The position numbers and the translations under genes were made by a program. From JACPIL01 sp964360675 (lineage in GTDB: Archaea > Nanobdellota > Nanobdellia > Woesearchaeales > GW2011-AR9): DNA of 64,000 nucleotides. The DNA is taken from contig CAYHXT010000001.1 in assembly GCA_964360675.1 (NCBI GenBank), positions 35,511-99,510 of the forward strand. The letters run 5' to 3'. This document shows, piece by piece, positions 33,298 to 42,873 of this stretch (position 1 is the first letter of the stretch; the number at the start of each line of letters is the position of its first letter). The notes under the pieces are model-generated. The model did not search any database. It saw only the letters and a list, made by a program, of their open reading frames with translations, and was not told where the DNA came from.

Positions 33298-34853
33298 GGT
33301 TTTTAAGAAAAATGATAAAAGAAGCAGATTTGTCTAATTTTAAGGTATTGATGTTATACCCTAATCAGCGTACAGTTAGTTTGGTTCCTCCTTCATTAGC
33401 TTTGTTCTCAAGCTTGTTAAAAGAGAGAAATGCTGAAGTAAAGCTGTTTGATACTACTTTTTATCGAATGGACTGTGAAGATTCAGACAAAGCACGTGAG
33501 AAAAATCTGACAGTACATCCGGTAAATGAGGCTTCTTTAGTAATCGAATATCATAATGGAAATGTATTTGAAGACTTATGTAAAGTTGTAGAAGATTTCC
33601 GCCCAAATATAATCTTGGCAACAGCTACAGACAGCACTTTTCCTTTGGCTTTAGATCTATTCAAAGCAGTACAGAAATATAAATCTCAATATCATTTTTT
33701 AACATTATTGGGTGGTGTTTTTGCTACCTTCGCTCCGGAAAGAAGCATAAGTTATCCTGAAATAGACATTATCTGCGTCGGTGAAGGAGAAGGTCCGCTC
33801 ATAGATCTCTGCGATCGTCTGTGCAAAGGCGAATCATACGACGATATCCCTAATATCTGGTTGAAAACTAAAGAGGGAACAATAGTAAAAAATAAAGTCC
33901 GGCCTCCAGCAGATATCAGTGAATTGCCTTCACCAGACTTCAGCATATTTGATGAGAAGAGGCTTTACAGGATGATGGGGGGTAAAGTGTATAAAATGCT
34001 GCCTATAGAGACCCATAGGGGCTGCCCTTATATGTGCACCTACTGCGGCTCTCCTACTCAAAATCGTTTTTATCTGGAACAGACCAGCTCTAAATTTTAT
34101 CGTGAAAAATCACTACGGGAAGTAAAGGAAGACTTATTGTTTCAAATTAAAAAATGGAAACCGACATACATTTTCTTTTGGGCAGATACTTTCTTAGCCT
34201 ATAGCGAGGAAAAGATAGATGAATTCTGTGAATTCTATTCTAAAATCAAAATCCCTTTTTATTGCCAGGCAAGACCTGAGACGATTACTGAATCTAAAAT
34301 CATAAAATTGAAAGCCGTAGGCCTTGATCGTGTAGGCGTAGGCATAGAGCATGGCAACGAGCAGTATAGAAGCACCGTGCTTAAGAGGTATTACAAGAAT
34401 TCGCAGGTCATAGAATGCATGGAGATTGTAAGAAAGCATGGCATAAGTTTCAGCCTTAATAACATTATCGGTCTTCCCGATGAAACTCCGGAACTGGCCA
34501 TGGATACTGTTGAACTTAACCGAAGCATAAAAGGTTTTGAAGATTCAAGCTGTTCTATCTTCCAGCCTTATTACGGCACCCCTTTAAGGGCTTTATGTGT
34601 GGAGAAAGGATATATCAGTCCCGACTTAATATGTCCGCATAACGCATCAGACTCTCTGTTGAACATGCCTAGTTTTCCTAAAGAAAGAATCTCCGGTTTA
34701 GCAAGAACTTTCAGCTTATATATCCGGCTACCAAAAGATAGATGGGATGAGATAAAAGTAGCTGAAAAATTCACGGAAGAAGGAAATGCGATGTTTGAAA
34801 AATTATCCCAAGAAGTCATAGAGAAGTTCTTTGTTCCGGAAAGCGATCTGTGA
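33294..34853 (+). CDS. B12-binding-domain radical SAM protein
   Basis: A 519-residue protein. The N-terminal cobalamin-binding-like domain covers about residues 15-170, with 'LLGGVFATFAPERSISYPEIDIICVGEGE'. The radical SAM core carries CX3CX2C at Cys244, Cys248, Cys251 (HRGCPYMCTYCGS). It also has a glycine-containing 'GVGIEHGNEQYRSTVLKR' strand, typical of the family. GTG 33294 overlaps the stop of the preceding gene by 4 nt, so the two are coupled; ATG 33312 is possible. Linkage to the nonulosonate fusion suggests modification of that sugar or of its lipid carrier. This is an inference. Confidence 0.87.
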   Translation: MRFLRKMIKEADLSNFKVLMLYPNQRTVSLVPPSLALFSSLLKERNAEVKLFDTTFYRMDCEDSDKAREKNLTVHPVNEASLVIEYHNGNVFEDLCKVVEDFRPNIILATATDSTFPLALDLFKAVQKYKSQYHFLTLLGGVFATFAPERSISYPEIDIICVGEGEGPLIDLCDRLCKGESYDDIPNIWLKTKEGTIVKNKVRPPADISELPSPDFSIFDEKRLYRMMGGKVYKMLPIETHRGCPYMCTYCGSPTQNRFYLEQTSSKFYREKSLREVKEDLLFQIKKWKPTYIFFWADTFLAYSEEKIDEFCEFYSKIKIPFYCQARPETITESKIIKLKAVGLDRVGVGIEHGNEQYRSTVLKRYYKNSQVIECMEIVRKHGISFSLNNIIGLPDETPELAMDTVELNRSIKGFEDSSCSIFQPYYGTPLRALCVEKGYISPDLICPHNASDSLLNMPSFPKERISGLARTFSLYIRLPKDRWDEIKVAEKFTEEGNAMFEKLSQEVIEKFFVPESDL

Positions 34854-35013
34854 TTTAATCTCTTGCAGAAGTTAAGAGAAATGTTAAAGTTTCTGTAAAG
34901 AAAGACTATTTTAATTTATATCTTATTGCCATGATTATCGCATGGTTTGCGTATGTTATATATTATGAATGGGAGAAGAAAAGGAGATAAGGGGCCAATC
35001 AATAGATTTTCAT
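34854..35013. other. intergenic region between convergent operons
   Basis: A 160-bp gap. A small inverted repeat CCATG/CATGG (34929-34933, 34941-34945) and a short hydrophobic frame (34931-34990) are present, but neither is convincing as a gene. Confidence 0.35.
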
Positions 35014-35952
35014 TCATTCCTTCACCGCGTGGATGAGCATCGCGGTAGGGGATAGCTTTTTGCTGCGGACCATGTATCCGTCCAGGAATTTAAGAAAGGC
35101 CGCAAGTTGATGAGCATTCTCGCCTCTTATCCCCCCGATTATCTTATCGATAAAAGAGTTTGAATAATCGATGCTCTTGATATTAAAATGTTCTTCCACG
35201 GTTTTCAGGATGACTTCTTCAGAGTCGGTGATATTGTCCATCGGAGACTGTTCGTGCTCTTCCAGATATTTTATCTCATTATATATCTCATCTACATAGT
35301 TATTCCATTCTTCATCACTATTAAGGTGGTTTAATTTTTTGTCATAATCTATCCAAGTAGGCAGAATCGCTCTCATAAGAGCTAAAAATTCGGCCGAATC
35401 ACGAGTGATATTGTTCCTTATAGGTTCAAAAATAATGATATTACCTCCTTTCTTCAATGAAGCAGATAATTTTCCCATCAACGATTTAACTTCTGGAAGA
35501 TGATGAAGAGATCCAAAGAACACAATAGTATCAAAATAATCTTTTTCTAAACTCATGGTAAGAATATTGTCATTGGCATATCTTAAAGAACCGAAATTGT
35601 CCTTGAATTTATTTTCAGAAAGGAATTCTTCAGCGATCTCAATGCTTTTTTCAGAGACATCTATTCCGACCACATCAAGCCCATTCCTGGCCAATTCTAA
35701 ACTGAGATAACCCATTCCGCAGCCGACTTCCAGAACATTCCCGCCCCGTTTTCTGGCGGTATCAATCATAAAATTAAAAATCGGCATCAGATGGATATCT
35801 ACTAATTTTGGGTCTCTCCAGACATTGTTATAGAACCAATCTACTTTTTTGAGTTTCCTTAGATCAGGTACAAAACCGTTTTTTATCCTCTCAATATTAT
35901 TCCTGTCGAATTCCTTAGCTTCTTCTTTTATCTTTTCTTTGTAATTGTCCAT
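35014..35952 (-). CDS. class I SAM-dependent methyltransferase
   Basis: A 312-residue protein. Motif I is 'NVLEVGCGMGYLSLELA', with 'DVVGIDVSEKSIEIAEEFL', 'DTIVFFGSLHHLPEV' and 'LKKGGNIIIFEPI' following, as in Methyltransf_25/11. A C-terminal helical extension of about 100 residues has 'EEHEQSPMDNITDSEE'. The substrate is unknown. It lies downstream of the glycosyltransferase at 35963 with a 10-nt gap, at the 3' end of the minus-strand operon. Confidence 0.87.
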   Translation of the reverse strand: MDNYKEKIKEEAKEFDRNNIERIKNGFVPDLRKLKKVDWFYNNVWRDPKLVDIHLMPIFNFMIDTARKRGGNVLEVGCGMGYLSLELARNGLDVVGIDVSEKSIEIAEEFLSENKFKDNFGSLRYANDNILTMSLEKDYFDTIVFFGSLHHLPEVKSLMGKLSASLKKGGNIIIFEPIRNNITRDSAEFLALMRAILPTWIDYDKKLNHLNSDEEWNNYVDEIYNEIKYLEEHEQSPMDNITDSEEVILKTVEEHFNIKSIDYSNSFIDKIIGGIRGENAHQLAAFLKFLDGYMVRSKKLSPTAMLIHAVKE

Positions 35953-35962
35953 TTTTAAGAAC

Positions 35963-37504
35963 CTATCTTAATGATTTTTTGATGATATTATAAATCCTTT
36001 TATGGCCATTTCCATCCACTTTATAAAAGTTATCTTTGACATATTTATCTCTGCGGGCCTTATTTGATTTGAGGTTGAAACCTTCTAAGAAGCGGCTAAT
36101 CTTATCTAAAATTTGGCTTGTATCAATAAGGTATAAAGAGATTTCCTTGTTTATGTATCTGGCACCACCCCAGTCTTGTTGGTTGATGTTGTTAAATAAA
36201 TCCAATAGTATTATCGGTTTATTAAGTATGGTGGCAGCGCATAAAGTTGTTGAATAGATGCCAATCACTAAATCAGCCTGATCAATCAGTTCATAAGTAT
36301 CGGCCTCTTTTTGGATATCGACCCGCCCATTGTCTTTTAAAAAATAGATATAACCTTCTTTATCTTCCAGAGGATGCAATTTAATTGTTTTTTTAGATTC
36401 CTCAAATAAGCTGAATATTCTAGACAAATGTTCCATAAATAACTCTTTCTGCTCGGCGTTCCATATATTTAACTCTAAAAACGGCTGGGTCAATACTAAA
36501 ATGTTTTTAACCTCTTTTATGCTCTTAAGTTGGGATTTTTTATATTTCAACAGATCATCAAACATCAAAGGACCAGTGACTTGTATTTTCTCTTTATCAC
36601 ATCCTAATTCAATCAAGTTCTTTTTATATCTCTCTCCGAAAACTAATATATTGGTGGAATATAATTCCATAGAGAGAACTCCTTCTCCTATCCCGTGCTG
36701 TATGTAATATACCAAGAGATGGTTGTTTTTAGCGATGGCTATAGCGCATCTTTCAGCAAGGCTATTGACTGCCGTAAGCACAATTGCCTTAATATCACGT
36801 TCTTTGACTATCTTTTTCAGAAGTTCATAATAAAGAACGAGAAGATACAGAAATTCTTTTGAGAAATAAAAATCGAGGGGATGCTTAAAATAAGACCAAG
36901 CCGATTTGCCGCCGATAGTTATTAATTCCTGTTTGTGCTCTTCGGATAATTGTTTCCACTTATAAAATAATTCTCTTGAACTATTTTTTGCCTTCTCATG
37001 AATAGCAGTATCATAATAATTGTAAATATTATTCTTATCTTTAATCAGGTCATAGGTGTTTTTAGACAGAGGATCAACAAATAAGACAAAATCATTAAAG
37101 CCGGCATCATCCTTAAAATCATCGATCAAATTCTGGAGACGGTCAATTTTCCATTCTTTAGAAAGATGGTTGGTATAAGTTATGAACATGACATTGTTTT
37201 CTTTACTCAAACTAGCCTCGCTTGAAGTTCTTTTCCTGATTTTGTTTTTCTCGTTTAAAAGAAGATATTTGGCCATCAATTTGGCAGTCAGCGATAACTT
37301 CTTTTGTTCGTACAGCCCTAATGGCTTATCCTCTTTAAAATTCTTATAAGTGTTTATCTTTGCTGGAAGGACATGTTCAGCTAAGAATCTTTCCAAGAAC
37401 CACCACAGCGGTGTACCTTCTATCTGAAACAGTTCATCAAAACTATTTCCTCCAATGATCTTCTTTTTTGACCAGTTATCCGATGATAGATCCAATAGAT
37501 TCAT
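35963..37504 (-). CDS. GT-B glycosyl/glycerophosphotransferase (capsule polysialyl/CDP-glycerol transferase-like)
   Basis: Start set at ATG 37504 (MNLLDLSSDNWSKK), which overlaps the upstream stop by 4 nt; 513 residues. The C-terminal half carries the marks of the capsule transferase group that includes CDP-glycerol glycerophosphotransferases and polysialyltransferases: 'YYIQHGIGEGV' (catalytic His), 'NILVFGERYKKNLIEL', 'KTIKLHPLEDKEGY' and 'ADLVIGIYSTTLCAATILNKPIILLD'. The N-terminal half is a divergent Rossmann domain. The CDP- or CMP-linked donor fits with the cytidylyltransferase (29670) and the CMP-nonulosonate synthetase (31216) nearby. Donor choice between these two is open. Confidence 0.75.
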   Translation of the reverse strand: MNLLDLSSDNWSKKKIIGGNSFDELFQIEGTPLWWFLERFLAEHVLPAKINTYKNFKEDKPLGLYEQKKLSLTAKLMAKYLLLNEKNKIRKRTSSEASLSKENNVMFITYTNHLSKEWKIDRLQNLIDDFKDDAGFNDFVLFVDPLSKNTYDLIKDKNNIYNYYDTAIHEKAKNSSRELFYKWKQLSEEHKQELITIGGKSAWSYFKHPLDFYFSKEFLYLLVLYYELLKKIVKERDIKAIVLTAVNSLAERCAIAIAKNNHLLVYYIQHGIGEGVLSMELYSTNILVFGERYKKNLIELGCDKEKIQVTGPLMFDDLLKYKKSQLKSIKEVKNILVLTQPFLELNIWNAEQKELFMEHLSRIFSLFEESKKTIKLHPLEDKEGYIYFLKDNGRVDIQKEADTYELIDQADLVIGIYSTTLCAATILNKPIILLDLFNNINQQDWGGARYINKEISLYLIDTSQILDKISRFLEGFNLKSNKARRDKYVKDNFYKVDGNGHKRIYNIIKKSLR

Positions 37505-38850
37505 TTTATAAGCTTCCCCCAACTGCCATTAATAATTTTCCAGACATTTTCATTGAGATTTCCATCATTTTCCATCCTTGTTGCTTTTACAAGTGTTATT
37601 AAATGGGAGTAGTTTTCTATCTGTCTTTTAAGGTATGGGGCTGGCATAGCTTCTCTTTGGATCTGATCGACCTCTTTTCTGTTTTCATCTACTTTTTTCC
37701 GGTTGATGATTGTATTTAATTCTACATCCAAAATATAAGAGAAATCTGGTTTAGGAAACAGTTTTAATAATCTCCTTAAAACCAAGCTATTTTTGGCATA
37801 AGGGTACTGCCCATAAAAATCATAAAAATATCTATCTGTTATAACTAACTCTCCCCTCTTCAGCGAGGGCCTGATGTTTTTCATGTAGCGGTAATAAAAC
37901 TCAGTAAAAGAATATAAAAATAATAATTCCTGAAATAAATCAAATCTCTTAATCTCCTCGCGATAATTAATGCTTTTGAAAAGTGAATTGTCCCGTCTTT
38001 TAAACAATTTAGAGAGCAATCTGGTAAGGGGCATTTCAGGCTTCCAGCCAAAATAATAATAATGCGGTCTTACACCTAAATGTTTAGTAAGCTCTTCATA
38101 TCTTTCTAAAGTTCTTCGCGAGAGTGTACTTTTACCGCTGCCATTGACGCCGCTTAGTGTGATTAGGCAGCCCTTTCTTCTGAAATCTACTTTTCGCAGT
38201 AAAGCCATAAACACTTTTTTAGAGAGATAGAGTACTGTAGAAGGTTCTTGTGATAATTTGCATAGCCATGAAATAAAAATGCCCCCTTTGTCAAGCTGAT
38301 ATTTACATAAAATGACTTTCTTGAATCCAATTTCCCAGCGGTTCTTTACTAATTGCTGTTTAATATAATCGCAGTCTATACCGGAATCATTGATTCTGTC
38401 CAATATGTCCTTCTCTTTTTCCGTGATCCTGAAATTTTCAAAAATAATATGTCCGGCATGAATCAAGATGGAATCTTCAATGCTGGGAATTATAATCAGT
38501 GGGGCAATTATTTTTTTTCTTTCAAATACCGGTATCTTATCTAATGCCTTAATACCATGCCAAGCGATCTCTCTGTGAAGGTGGACGGAAATCAGCCGAT
38601 CATTGACTAATCCGCAATACATCCGTTTATATCTCTCTATTTTTTCAGACAGTCTCAAAAGAAATCCTTTTTCTTCTAATAAATCAGCTGCTTTCCTGTA
38701 ATCTTTATCGGTCTCAAAAAGGATATCCAGGTTCTTGTTCTGGCCTTTAAAAATATGCTCGCATTTGAAGAGGATATAACTTAAACTATTCCGATTAAAC
38801 AATTCAATAATGTTCATCAGTTCTGGCGTGGTTTTGTGATACCTATCCAT
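37501..38850 (-). CDS. nucleotidyltransferase-like domain fused to thymidylate kinase-like domain (second copy)
   Basis: A 449-residue protein with the same order of domains as 23151-24455 but low sequence similarity. The N-terminal module has 'LSYILFKCEHIFKGQNKNLDILFETDKDYRKAADLLEEKG' with an hDhh-type acidic pair. The C-terminal kinase has Walker A SGVNGSGKST, 'ELVITDRYFYDFYG' and a basic 'RKKVDENRKEVDQIQREAM' lid. It overlaps its downstream neighbour by 4 nt and its upstream neighbour by 1 nt. The acceptor is unknown; duplication within one glycan locus suggests two related phosphorylations. Confidence 0.75.
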   Translation of the reverse strand: MDRYHKTTPELMNIIELFNRNSLSYILFKCEHIFKGQNKNLDILFETDKDYRKAADLLEEKGFLLRLSEKIERYKRMYCGLVNDRLISVHLHREIAWHGIKALDKIPVFERKKIIAPLIIIPSIEDSILIHAGHIIFENFRITEKEKDILDRINDSGIDCDYIKQQLVKNRWEIGFKKVILCKYQLDKGGIFISWLCKLSQEPSTVLYLSKKVFMALLRKVDFRRKGCLITLSGVNGSGKSTLSRRTLERYEELTKHLGVRPHYYYFGWKPEMPLTRLLSKLFKRRDNSLFKSINYREEIKRFDLFQELLFLYSFTEFYYRYMKNIRPSLKRGELVITDRYFYDFYGQYPYAKNSLVLRRLLKLFPKPDFSYILDVELNTIINRKKVDENRKEVDQIQREAMPAPYLKRQIENYSHLITLVKATRMENDGNLNENVWKIINGSWGKLIK

Positions 38851-39938
38851 TATTTTTTAACTATAAGGTCATTATACACTTGACCATATTCTTCCTCAAA
38901 TTTTTTTTTAGAAAATTTACTCTCAGCAACTTTTCTGCAGTTCTGCTGATAATGATTATAATTTTTCTTCAGTTTTTTTATCGCATAAATCAGCGAATCA
39001 GGATTGGGTTTGAAAACTACACCTACATCATTATCTTTGACTATCTTTGCTACTCCGGATTTTGATGAGCAAAGAACCGGTTTTCCCGCGGCAAGGCTTT
39101 CTAAAGCAGAATTGGGGGTTAATTTAACAAAATCGCCGAATTGCGTATAAGGAATAATAGTGCAATGAACCTGAGCAAATCTTTCATTCATATTCTTTTC
39201 AATGTTATTTGTTACTTTTACATTAGTAAGTCCTTTTTTAATAATTAAATCTTTTATCTTAAGATAACTGTCAATATAAGGCCCTTCAGCTGCCCAAGAA
39301 AAATCAAAAAACGCTTCTTCTTTAATCTCTTTGGCCACATCTAACATCAAATAAACTCCCCTTTTGATGAACATCCCGGGATCTTTTGGAGAACTGGCAA
39401 ATAAAATTGTAAATGGACTGTTTTTCGGCGTTTGGTGATTAAATTTTAATAAATCTACTCCCGGATAGATAATCTTAGTTGTTTTTTCAAAACCTATCTC
39501 TTTCAATTGTTCCCTCTGTATTTCGTTCTCTAAAATAATCAAAGAGGTTTTTTTAAGATTATCAATTCTTTTTTTTAATTTCTCCTTATGATGTGGTGCG
39601 GCGGCAGTCAGGAGCAATGGTCTTTTTCTTATTATGGGAAGATAAGGCGTATCGCACAAGGAAGTAAATATGTGTCTGATGTCAAAGAACAGGCTATAAA
39701 TATAGACTCCTATGAACGTAAACGGATAAAATGCAAAATGATAGGAAATTATCTTATCATTCAACTTAAAACGGAACGGATTTTGAAAATGCAGATCGTG
39801 GATCTTTACTTTCCAACCTTCCTTTTCTAGGTAATTTACGAGCTGTTCAATCTCATTTGAGACTCCTTCGTATCCTGGTCGGTAATGTTGGACAAAAAGA
39901 ATAGCCTTTTTATTCTTTTTCTCATTAAAAAGTTTCAT
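38850..39938 (-). CDS. GT4 family glycosyltransferase
   Basis: A 362-residue GT-B enzyme. 'AILFVQHYRPGYEGVSNEIEQLVNYLEKEGW' starts the acceptor domain. The donor domain has 'TILFASSPKDPGMFIKRGVYLML', 'NMNERFAQVHCTIIPYTQFGDFVKLTPNSALESLAAGKPVLCS' and 'VGVVFKPNPDSLIYAI'. The E...E spacing in 'SALESLAAGKP' fits Glycos_transf_1. Donor and linkage are unknown. It lies 2 nt downstream of the CDP-alcohol phosphatidyltransferase gene. Confidence 0.85.
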   Translation of the reverse strand: MKLFNEKKNKKAILFVQHYRPGYEGVSNEIEQLVNYLEKEGWKVKIHDLHFQNPFRFKLNDKIISYHFAFYPFTFIGVYIYSLFFDIRHIFTSLCDTPYLPIIRKRPLLLTAAAPHHKEKLKKRIDNLKKTSLIILENEIQREQLKEIGFEKTTKIIYPGVDLLKFNHQTPKNSPFTILFASSPKDPGMFIKRGVYLMLDVAKEIKEEAFFDFSWAAEGPYIDSYLKIKDLIIKKGLTNVKVTNNIEKNMNERFAQVHCTIIPYTQFGDFVKLTPNSALESLAAGKPVLCSSKSGVAKIVKDNDVGVVFKPNPDSLIYAIKKLKKNYNHYQQNCRKVAESKFSKKKFEEEYGQVYNDLIVKK

Positions 39939-39940
39939 TT

Positions 39941-40588
39941 TTATTTTAGCCCACGTAATGATAGATATTGAATGAACAAAGTACCAACCCAGAACAAATT
40001 TCCAAAAACAGCAAAAAGTAAAATAAAATAAAACGGTCTATTAAATAAACTGAAAATCAGCAAAAGAGTAAAAAACCAAGTGTCCCCATATAAATATTTT
40101 ATGAAGTCCAGTTTTCCGCTTTTTCCGATTGATATTGGTTCATTATTGCCTACCACTTCTGATTTGTAGAAGTGAACAAAAAGATATTGCATGGGAAAGC
40201 TAATCATAGCCAATAAACCAAATACAAAAGCCAATTTAGTATTTATGCCGATGATCAACGCAAAAGTCAATAGTTCTATGCCTATCCATCCTAAGACGGC
40301 ATCAAGCCACTTCCCGGTCTTGCTCCCTAAGTTTTTAGTTCTTGCAATATCACCATCAATACAATCACAGAGAATAGAAATGAATGCAAGAATAGAACCA
40401 ATAATTAAATTCTGATATTCCCCCCCAGCTAGAAAGACAGCTCCAGCGATAGCAAACATAAAGCCGATGATAGTCACCTGGTTCGGGGTGATGTTGGTGT
40501 ATCTTATTAAAAATGATGAGATGGGCCTAGAAAGAAACCTAAAAATTGGCGCTAAAATCTCATCTTTATCCTTTAAAATTATTTTCAT
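39941..40588 (-). CDS. CDP-alcohol phosphatidyltransferase family protein with altered active site
   Basis: A 215-residue membrane protein with about six helices. It has most of the family motif DX2DGX2ARX8GX3DX3D: 'CDCIDGDIARTKN' supplies the first two Asp, Gly, Ala and Arg, and 'GKWLDAVLG' the following Gly and third Asp. The final Asp, thought to be the catalytic base, is Gly here (codon GGA, minus strand). The chain may therefore be inactive, use another base, or bind rather than convert substrate. Normal members transfer a phosphoalcohol to form archaetidyl or inositol phosphodiesters. It is first in the minus operon that continues into the GT4 gene. Confidence 0.82.
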   Translation of the reverse strand: MKIILKDKDEILAPIFRFLSRPISSFLIRYTNITPNQVTIIGFMFAIAGAVFLAGGEYQNLIIGSILAFISILCDCIDGDIARTKNLGSKTGKWLDAVLGWIGIELLTFALIIGINTKLAFVFGLLAMISFPMQYLFVHFYKSEVVGNNEPISIGKSGKLDFIKYLYGDTWFFTLLLIFSLFNRPFYFILLFAVFGNLFWVGTLFIQYLSLRGLK

Positions 40589-40676
40589 TTAAAATTAATC
40601 TCCTCATGTGACGAACAAATAATTAACTTCTGTTGGTCATATTTCCGGAAATATCATTTATAAACGTTGTGAATTA

Positions 40677-41834
40677 CTAAATCCCCCCAATCCTTTGCTT
40701 ATATTTAATCAATGGGTTGTAAATATTTAAGTATCCCTCAATGCACGAATCCCATCCAAACTGTTTTATCGCTTTTTTAGTATGCTTGCCGTCAGCCGCT
40801 TCAAGCATTTTTTCCGCCAGATCATCCGCATTTTTACTGGAAAACATAAGGTGTTTCCCCGAAACTATTTCCGGTAGCGAACCGGCGTCACTGGCGATAA
40901 CCATTTTTTCCATGGCCGCAGCTTCTACCGCATTGAAACCGAAGCCTTCTGCGACCGAAGGGATGACTGCGCAATCCGCTGCAGCCAGCAAAGTTCTCAG
41001 TTCCTGATAGGGGAGGGAAGGGATCACCTTGATGATATTTTTGGCATCTACTTTACTGATAAAATCAAGCAATTCCCGATGTTTTTGCGCATATTGCGGC
41101 GATAAACTCAGCATCAGCAGCAGGACAATATCAGGTTTTTTTTCTGCAACCAGCGTAATTGCTTTAATAACATATTCAAAGCCCTTAGATGCTCCAGCTC
41201 GACCCCAGGAGAAATAAATGAATCGGTCTTGGAGATTTAATCTTTTTTTAAGTTCTTCTCGTTCTCTCGGTTTCACTTTTTTCGGATCCCAGAAAGAGTA
41301 GTCAATGCCATTATAGATTACTTTGATCTTCTCTTTCTTAATCCTCCTTTCCAGCAGGTCTTTTCTGGTAGCTTGAGAAACGCACACGTAATTATCGAAC
41401 GGAAGCAAGTAAATCATTCTTTCCAAAAATTCATGTGCAGCAGATTTTATCCAAGAGAATCCGGTGATGCTCTTCCACTTGCCGATCCACACTTCGTGGA
41501 CCGTAAGCACTACCGGTTTTCCGGTTATTTTTCCGGCAATCCAGGCCGGAAAAGCGGCATTAAAAGTGGTGGCCTGGATGAGGTCGTGTTTTCGCGCTAA
41601 TTTAATTGCTTTTAGCAGAGAAGTGAACGTAAAGAGGTAACGGGAACCAAAAGAAACTGTTCGGCAGATATCCACGTTGTTTAATTGTTCTTTTTTTTCT
41701 GTCCCTTTCAGATAACTTGTCACAACAGAGATTTCATGTCCACGTCTACTGAGTCCTTCAGCTAAATTTTTGAAAAGAATCTCAGCGCCGCCGTAGTGGG
41801 GGTAATAATTCTCACAGATTAAAAGAATTTTCAT
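40677..41834 (-). CDS. GT4 family glycosyltransferase
   Basis: A 385-residue GT-B enzyme, with strong family signals throughout: 'ILLICENYYPHYGGAEILFKNLAEGLSRRGHEISVVTS', 'VLTVHEVWIGKWKSITGF', 'FIYFSWGRAGASKGFEYVIKAI' and 'ADCAVIPSVAEGFGFNAVEAAAMEKMVIASDAGSLPEIV'. The EX7E pair (Glu of 'AEGFGFNAVEA') is intact. It lies 4 nt downstream of the DUF2304 gene in an operon with the GT2 gene, so it probably extends a dolichol-linked glycan. Confidence 0.9.
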   Translation of the reverse strand: MKILLICENYYPHYGGAEILFKNLAEGLSRRGHEISVVTSYLKGTEKKEQLNNVDICRTVSFGSRYLFTFTSLLKAIKLARKHDLIQATTFNAAFPAWIAGKITGKPVVLTVHEVWIGKWKSITGFSWIKSAAHEFLERMIYLLPFDNYVCVSQATRKDLLERRIKKEKIKVIYNGIDYSFWDPKKVKPREREELKKRLNLQDRFIYFSWGRAGASKGFEYVIKAITLVAEKKPDIVLLLMLSLSPQYAQKHRELLDFISKVDAKNIIKVIPSLPYQELRTLLAAADCAVIPSVAEGFGFNAVEAAAMEKMVIASDAGSLPEIVSGKHLMFSSKNADDLAEKMLEAADGKHTKKAIKQFGWDSCIEGYLNIYNPLIKYKQRIGGI

Positions 41835-41838
41835 TGGT

Positions 41839-42216
41839 TTATTTTACTTTAGTTCTTATCGGTCTGGGCACAGCGTTCTGCAATGCTTCCCTTCTCACAA
41901 AAACTTCTAATTTTCTTTCCATTTTCTTAACGGTGCTGTAATTATAGAATCCTATTCCCAGCAGCACAAAAAATCCAATCACCACAAAAAAATCCAGCCG
42001 GCGGTAAAAATTTAAATTCTGGATGATGGAATCTAGTGCGAAAGGGACCAAAGCGATAGTGATAAGCAGAATCCAGCAGCAGAACCAAGCCGTAAATTCC
42101 ATCGGATTGAGTTCTCTTCTTTTATATTTGACGAAAGTAAAGTACATCATCGCTGAACCAAAGATGACGCCTAAAAACTGAATCCAAAAAGTTGTGCTTA
42201 ATGCCACAATTTCCAC
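41839..42216 (-). CDS. DUF2304 family membrane protein
   Basis: A 125-residue protein with three transmembrane helices ('WIQFLGVIFGSAMMYFTFVKYKRREL', 'FTAWFCCWILLITIALVPFAL', 'FFVVIGFFVLLGIGFYNYSTV') and a basic coiled C-terminal tail. The 'ELNPMEFTAWFCCW' turn between the first two helices is typical of DUF2304. Proteins of this family commonly lie beside dolichol-phosphate GT2 enzymes and may help in their membrane location. The start GTG 42216 lies inside the end of the GT2 gene, a 19-nt overlap. Confidence 0.85.
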   Translation of the reverse strand: MEIVALSTTFWIQFLGVIFGSAMMYFTFVKYKRRELNPMEFTAWFCCWILLITIALVPFALDSIIQNLNFYRRLDFFVVIGFFVLLGIGFYNYSTVKKMERKLEVFVRREALQNAVPRPIRTKVK

Positions 42217-42854
42217 CCCATCATTTTTACGACTATGGCTGCTCCGTCAAGGACGGTTGTTCCCTTATAACGGTCAGCGTAAATGGTCTCTATGGGTTTC
42301 ATAGTATGTTTCAAATTTTTCTTGCCTGTCTTGATGGCCATTTCAGTCTCTACGTAATAATCAAGCGCTTCCCAGCGTATTTTTTTATACGCATCGGCTG
42401 TGAAAGCACGATAACCGCATTGGCTGTCATGGACATTAATGTTGTAAAGGAGATGCATGGTTTTAGTGATAACTTTGTTTCCGAAGCGAAAGACTAAAGG
42501 CATGGTTTTGGGGATTTTGCGGCAGCCAAAGACAATATCGTGCGAATCTAATGCCGTCATGAATTCAGGAATTTCCTTTGGGTCGTGCTGTCCGTCGGCA
42601 TCCATGACAATTATTTTTTTTGCGCCCAGCTGGATAGCGTAATCGCACCCGGTTTTAAGCGCCGCCCCTTTCCCCAGGTTTACTTTATGCTTAAGCACAA
42701 CTGCTCCGGCATCTTTTGCCTGCAGGAAAGTATTGTCTACTGAACCGTCATCAACTACCACCACCGATGATACATAAGTACTGATTTTAGCTATCACTCC
42801 GGCGATGGTTTTTCCTTCGTTATATGCTGGGACGACTACGACCTCTGCAACCAT
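42198..42854 (-). CDS. GT2 dolichol-phosphate sugar synthase-like glycosyltransferase
   Basis: A 218-residue GT-A enzyme: 'VVVPAYNEGKTIAGVIAKI', 'VVVVDDGSVDNTFL', 'VNLGKGAALKTGCDYAIQLGAKKIIVMDADGQHDPKEIP' and 'VHDSQCGYRAFTADAYKKI'. These match archaeal DPG/DPM-type synthases of the DPM1/AglJ kind, which start or extend a dolichol-linked glycan. The C-terminus lacks helices, and the DUF2304 protein overlapping it by 19 nt may supply membrane anchoring. A TATA box lies about 26 nt upstream (42874-42887). Confidence 0.88.
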   Translation of the reverse strand: MVAEVVVVPAYNEGKTIAGVIAKISTYVSSVVVVDDGSVDNTFLQAKDAGAVVLKHKVNLGKGAALKTGCDYAIQLGAKKIIVMDADGQHDPKEIPEFMTALDSHDIVFGCRKIPKTMPLVFRFGNKVITKTMHLLYNINVHDSQCGYRAFTADAYKKIRWEALDYYVETEMAIKTGKKNLKHTMKPIETIYADRYKGTTVLDGAAIVVKMMGWKLWH

Positions 42855-42873
42855 GGATGAAACATAACCAGAA

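Noticed and set aside
34931..34990. Short hydrophobic frame of 19 codons that could be a single-helix peptide
   Set aside because: It has no SD or TATA at the right distance, and its longer upstream frame has no start codon. Possibly the remnant of a membrane gene, but not supportable.
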